A stretch of 64,000 bases of DNA from Trebouxia sp. TZW2008. Its lineage: Eukaryota > Chlorophyta > Trebouxiophyceae > Trebouxiales > Trebouxiaceae. The stretch covers positions 186,001 through 250,000 of the forward strand of contig BDIU01000091.1 in NCBI GenBank assembly GCA_002118135.1, read 5' to 3'. Made by a program: the position numbers and the translations under genes. Every line of letters starts with the position of its first letter. Position 1 is the stretch's first letter. Below, one piece after another: positions 60,175-64,000 of the stretch. Under the pieces are notes generated by a model. It was not told the DNA's origin. It searched no databases and saw only the letters and a list, made by a program, of their open reading frames with translations.

Positions 60175-63133
60175 TCAGAGGGTGAAAAAAGTTGTTGCAG
60201 ACTGCACCACACCTTGCGGCATATCATCATTGGGACCATTGCTGTCATCATCTGGGCCCCCGTCAGGACCCCCATCTGGACCCCCACGGGGTCCTCCATC
60301 AGGACCCCCATGGGGCCCGTCATCAGGGAAGTCATTCTCACCATCAGGGCCTCCATGTGGGCCTCCATGTGGACCCCCATGTGGGCCTTCATGTGGACCC
60401 CCATGTGGACCTCCATGGGGTCCATGGTCAGGCATGGGTCCCATTGCAGAGTCATCTGGTCCCCCATGGGGACCCCCATGAGGTCCATGGGGTCCATGGC
60501 CAGGCATGGGTCCAAAGGCATAGCCATGGAAATCTGGCTTGGGTCCTGGCGCGCCATGGGGTCCATGGTGGGGGTGGTGGGGTCTGGGGCCTGGGGCGTG
60601 CTGGTGAGGGCCACCTGCTGGAGAGCCTGCATCATCTGCAAACAGACAACAGCTGTGACTCACTGAAGCTCATCATGCAGATTATCAATCACATCATAGC
60701 ATCAAGACTGCATTGTGAGTGAGGCTTGTCATGAAGAACAGCTTTCGCAGCAGGGCGTCAGTGTACTGTGAGAGTCTGCTTGGGTAATAACATCTTGACA
60801 TCATTGATATGGCTGCCAACAGTGCTGTCATTGCTGAACGAACAAAAGGACCAGTCAGGGTTCTGCTCAAGTCAAAAACTGAGGTTCTTGAGCATGTGTG
60901 CTATCAGCCAGGTGTCAGGCATGTCATCACAAGACACAGACTGTCTGCTTAAGCTTGGAAGGCTCTGGAAAGCTTTATAGGAAGGCGTGCAGCAGGTGCT
61001 GTGTGCACATGGGTTTTGTCAAATTCCAGCAATGCAGCACAGAGCAACACCACCTCATATAACTCAAAGCTCAGCCCAGATGCGCCATCATACATGCACG
61101 TCGCACGATTGTGATGCAGCTGAGAGAGCTCAGCATGCAAATGTTTGCCACGGCTCATGCACCATGTTTGATACATTTTGGGTCAGTACTAGGCCAGGCA
61201 AGCAAACCACAGCAGAGCTGAGATGACAACACTTGAAACATGCTTTGAGCAATTTCTGAGCATACAATTGAATGTGGAAAGGAAGGTAGAGCGGCATCAT
61301 AGTGATGAAGACCGCAACTTGGAGACTTTTGGAATCTCCTTTGCACAGTGGATTCAATCAAGACTTTGCTGTACCTGGGTGCCTAGGGCCTCTGCCCTGG
61401 TGGCTGTCGTAGCCCCTATGGTTGTTGGAACTGTCCTGCCCAGGGCCCCCATGGTGGGGTGGGTGGGAGGGCATGGGGCCATTGGCTGTGCCATTTGGAC
61501 CACCTGCATGGTAAACGCATGAAGCTCAATATCAGATACAAAAGAAATGAAATGTTTGCTGGTAACAAGCATCATCAGGAGAGACAAGATTACTGACACT
61601 GCCCTGCTACCATTTTGCAGCGGAGTTACTCAGCTGTGCCATTTGAAACCAGTCGCATGGTGAATGCACGAGGCTTGGTATCATTTCAGAGCTCGCTAAA
61701 GTATTTGCTTGTGGCAAATAACATCAGAACATGCAATATGACTGATACTGACTGCTGCATTCATGCACCTCGTTGTTTTTCCCATGGCAATGCTGTCAGT
61801 AGATTACTACACGTTAACTAAAACGTTGTTTTTACACGTTAAAACAAATGCATGTTGATGCCAAAAACCCACTGCAAAAGTGAATGAGAAGACATAATAC
61901 AAGTAATGCATTCTACAGCTTGCAGGAGGCAGACAAGACAAGCAGGTAAGGCGGCTAACCGTGTTGAGGGCCATCAGTGTTGTTACCATGCCCAGCTGAG
62001 TCATCACCGCCCTGTGAGTCATGCCCAGGCTTAGACGAGGCAGCAGTGCTGTTGGTGCCATGTTGAGATGTATTGCTTGCTGCTGCACTTGACTCCAGGC
62101 TGCCACTGGTAGCAGGTGATGAACTGCTGCTGCTGTTGCTGCTGCTGTTCTTGCTTGCTGCTGCACCTGATTCAAGGCTGCTACCAGCTTGCAGCAATTT
62201 CCTTCCTGGCCCATCAGTTGGTGAGTCAGCGTCAGCATGTGGGCCAGGTTGACTCATAGGTGAGTCAGCAGCACCATGTGGCCTGGGCTGGGGTCTGGGC
62301 GAGTCGGCCAGATCCCCAGGGGCAGGTAGGGGTCCTGGGGCATCAAGACTTTTGTTGGCTACTGGGCCACCTTCCAAACCGCCCTCAGCCCCTGGTCCAG
62401 AATCAACGTCACCTCCTGGACCCCCTCCTGGCTGCAACAGCTTCCTGCTGAAAGAAAAGTGAGTACCTGCAGGGTGCATTGGCAGTGTGAGCTTTGGCAC
62501 CAGCTGCAGTCAGTTGCAAGCCCCAAATGATGGCAGTGTGCTATGTTTGATGTCTGCCATCATCAAGGAATGTATGACAAAAAAATGTGGGGTCAGCTGA
62601 CTGCAGCTCATGATAGGGCAGGAACAACTATCAGTCATGAGTTTTAGCACTAGGGCAATTGCAAAGAGCTATGCTGCGGGCAGAGGGGCGCACAGATACG
62701 TGCATGTGATGTGCAAAGCGAGCATATGTACAGCTGAGCGCTGGCAGGTCGACTGAACATGATCACAGGTGATCGAAGAGCGTTTGACACGTACCTGACA
62801 CGCTGCCTGGCTCTTGTCGAGAGCTTGAGATACCTGCAGATCGTGATATTGTCATTGCATGGGCAGCGTTTATTTGAGAAGGCTTAGACGAACCGTCACG
62901 GTTGCGAACGCGTTAACGTTGGAGCTAGCTTGTTTTTGGCTGCAAAGCCTGACACAACAATGACAGCGCTATGGTTGATGCCGATGCATCCTGAGTTCCG
63001 CGTGACAAACGCTGCGTGCATGCGGTGCCACAGGTGCGCAAACGTGCAGCAGTGAGCACCCACCGGCTGCAAGCGAGCTTCCTATGGCACTGCAGATGAG
63101 CGCTGCCAGCAGGACGCGCTTCGATGCCTGCAT
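60175..63133 (-). CDS. Secreted His/Gly/Pro-rich protein with two RKLLQ motifs
   Basis: Exons: 63060-63133, 61960-62447, 61375-61503, 60175-60635; 1,152 nt, 383 aa, phases close. Exon 1 is a signal peptide (MQASKRVLLAALICSAIGSS, then LAAG) leading straight into GRKLLQPGG. RKLLQ is common just after the signal peptide in green-algal extracellular proteins. A second RKLLQ follows about 95 residues later, then a Ser/Asn-rich stretch with NSS/NST sequons. The C-terminal 190 residues are almost only Gly, Pro, His and Asp in GPHGGPHGGP or GPDGGP triplets, plus two GPMP-HGPHG blocks. It should be a disordered extracellular or wall protein that could bind metals through His; that role is inferred. 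No catalytic domain is present. The exon 1 donor (GG|GTGCTC) is weak, so an extra exon between 62450 and 63060 is possible. Confidence 0.72.
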
Positions 63134-64000
63134 GTTTAAAGTCCTGCAATCAAAGGCACACACCCGCGGTCAGACTTTATGCGCGGCTCGTGGTCTGAAC
63201 TTGTTGCGATTGCAAATCGCAAGTATAAGTCGTGTTGATGACTGCTGCAGAGTGTTCAGCCTGAGTGGTAAGCAGCAGGGCAATCTCGCACCTTCGATGA
63301 TGAGACCAAGTCACGCGCTGCGTCCGAAAGATGTATCGCTGTGCTGCAGAGTCGTTCCGCAAGTCTTTTGTATGGTTTGAAAGCCGCAACAGCTTCCAGC
63401 TTCAAACCACAGGCGAGTTAAGCGCTAGCTTAAAACGCGTCAATGACTAAGGCTCGTGGCAGCCAGGTGTCTTCCATGTGACATGCTGCCTGCACTCTGC
63501 ACTGCTCTAATCACAGCCTTCATCAATCCTCAAGAGCGGAGAAATTGTGCGGCATATGCATCGGCTTAGGTGTGAGTGGTGTCGCAAATACTTTCATGCC
63601 CAAGTGACCTTTGAAGCTCACTCCTCAACAGCGAAGGCGGTTGCCTGACGACTGCAATCTTTGACTTTGCTGTGATGCAACGGCTTAATCAAAGACCAGT
63701 CAGCAACAAGTACACTGGCAAATTCACGGGAGACTGGCTTTCCTGGTCATGTTTTGCACAGCGCTGCAATGGCCATATGCATGAACTCATCAACTGCGCA
63801 GCATTTTCAATTCTGCATGTGCGCATTTCCACTGAAAGCTACCGCACAGGTGCATACTATCAGGGTGACAATTGCAACGCTTTGCAGTCCTGATAGACCT
63901 CTGGAGCAGATCACTCAAGAATTGCAAACTGACATGCAGTAGGGCTCGAGAAGAGCATGCAATGTTCAACGAGCAGGTCTACAGCAATAACAAAGCTGAA
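63134..64000. other. 5' flank of the secreted protein gene to window end
   Basis: This likely contains its promoter and possibly that of a divergent gene to the right. No exon on either strand could be supported. Confidence 0.4.

Noticed and set aside
60172..60722. Plus-strand open frames over the GPHGGP region
   Set aside because: They come from the triplet repeat; only the minus strand joins a signal peptide and in-phase exons.

Overview
The window is nuclear DNA of a eukaryote, almost certainly a green alga (Chlorophyta; I would guess a trebouxiophyte, but genus cannot be read from the sequence). The evidence is intron-dense genes with GT-AG and some AG|GCAAG donors, TGCAG acceptors, an LHCI antenna gene of LHCA3 type, plant-type glutathione reductase, plant DUF789 and DUF760-like genes, a plastid-type ribosomal protein S4, and a secreted protein carrying the RKLLQ motif common in green-algal extracellular proteins. 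All gene models were built by reading splice sites and checking that exon phases close. Eight models end with a total coding length divisible by three (NUP, PDK1, LHCA3, MRTO4, thioredoxin, RPS4, glutathione reductase, DUF789), as do the NDUFAF4-like, UBX and His/Gly/Pro-rich genes.

Layout: TIMELESS/Tof1 (minus, 1-14351, 3' end cut by the window edge); FG nucleoporin of NUP1/NUP136/NUP153 type (plus, 15174-20531); PDK1 kinase (minus, 21181-24450); LHCA3 (plus, 25018-27280); small NDUFAF4-like protein (minus, 28292-29169); MRTO4 ribosome-assembly factor (plus, 29660-31183); DUF760-like plastid protein (minus, 32542-34574); large low-complexity protein with a PH-like C-terminus (plus, 34925-44559); stand-alone UBX domain protein (minus, 45027-45508); h-type thioredoxin (minus, 45872-46549); nuclear-encoded plastid RPS4 (plus, 46780-48052); small unknown (minus, 48381-48757); cytosolic-type glutathione reductase (plus, 48965-53807); DUF789 protein (plus, 54972-56699); secreted His/Gly/Pro-rich protein (minus, 60175-63133). 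Strands alternate almost perfectly, so most genes sit in head-to-head pairs sharing short 5' regions.

The genes are an ordinary mixed housekeeping set, not one pathway: replication-fork protection, nuclear pore, AGC-kinase signalling, photosystem I antenna, ribosome biogenesis in nucleus and plastid, and thiol redox. The unusual content is structural. Many exons, above all in TIMELESS, are flanked by tandem or single degenerate copies of their own boundaries: copies upstream always carry the acceptor plus the 5' part of the exon, copies downstream always carry the 3' part plus the donor. The same signature appears in PDK1 and in the PH-like gene. This has swollen TIMELESS to more than 14 kb and strewn its introns with decoy splice sites.

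Other items of note are a nuclear rps4 whose transit peptide is a separate exon, four GC-AG introns confirmed by reading frame, a roughly 125-residue insertion in the PDK1 activation segment, a dispersed SINE-like repeat with at least six copies, and a precise 62-bp minisatellite carrying six CACGTG boxes.
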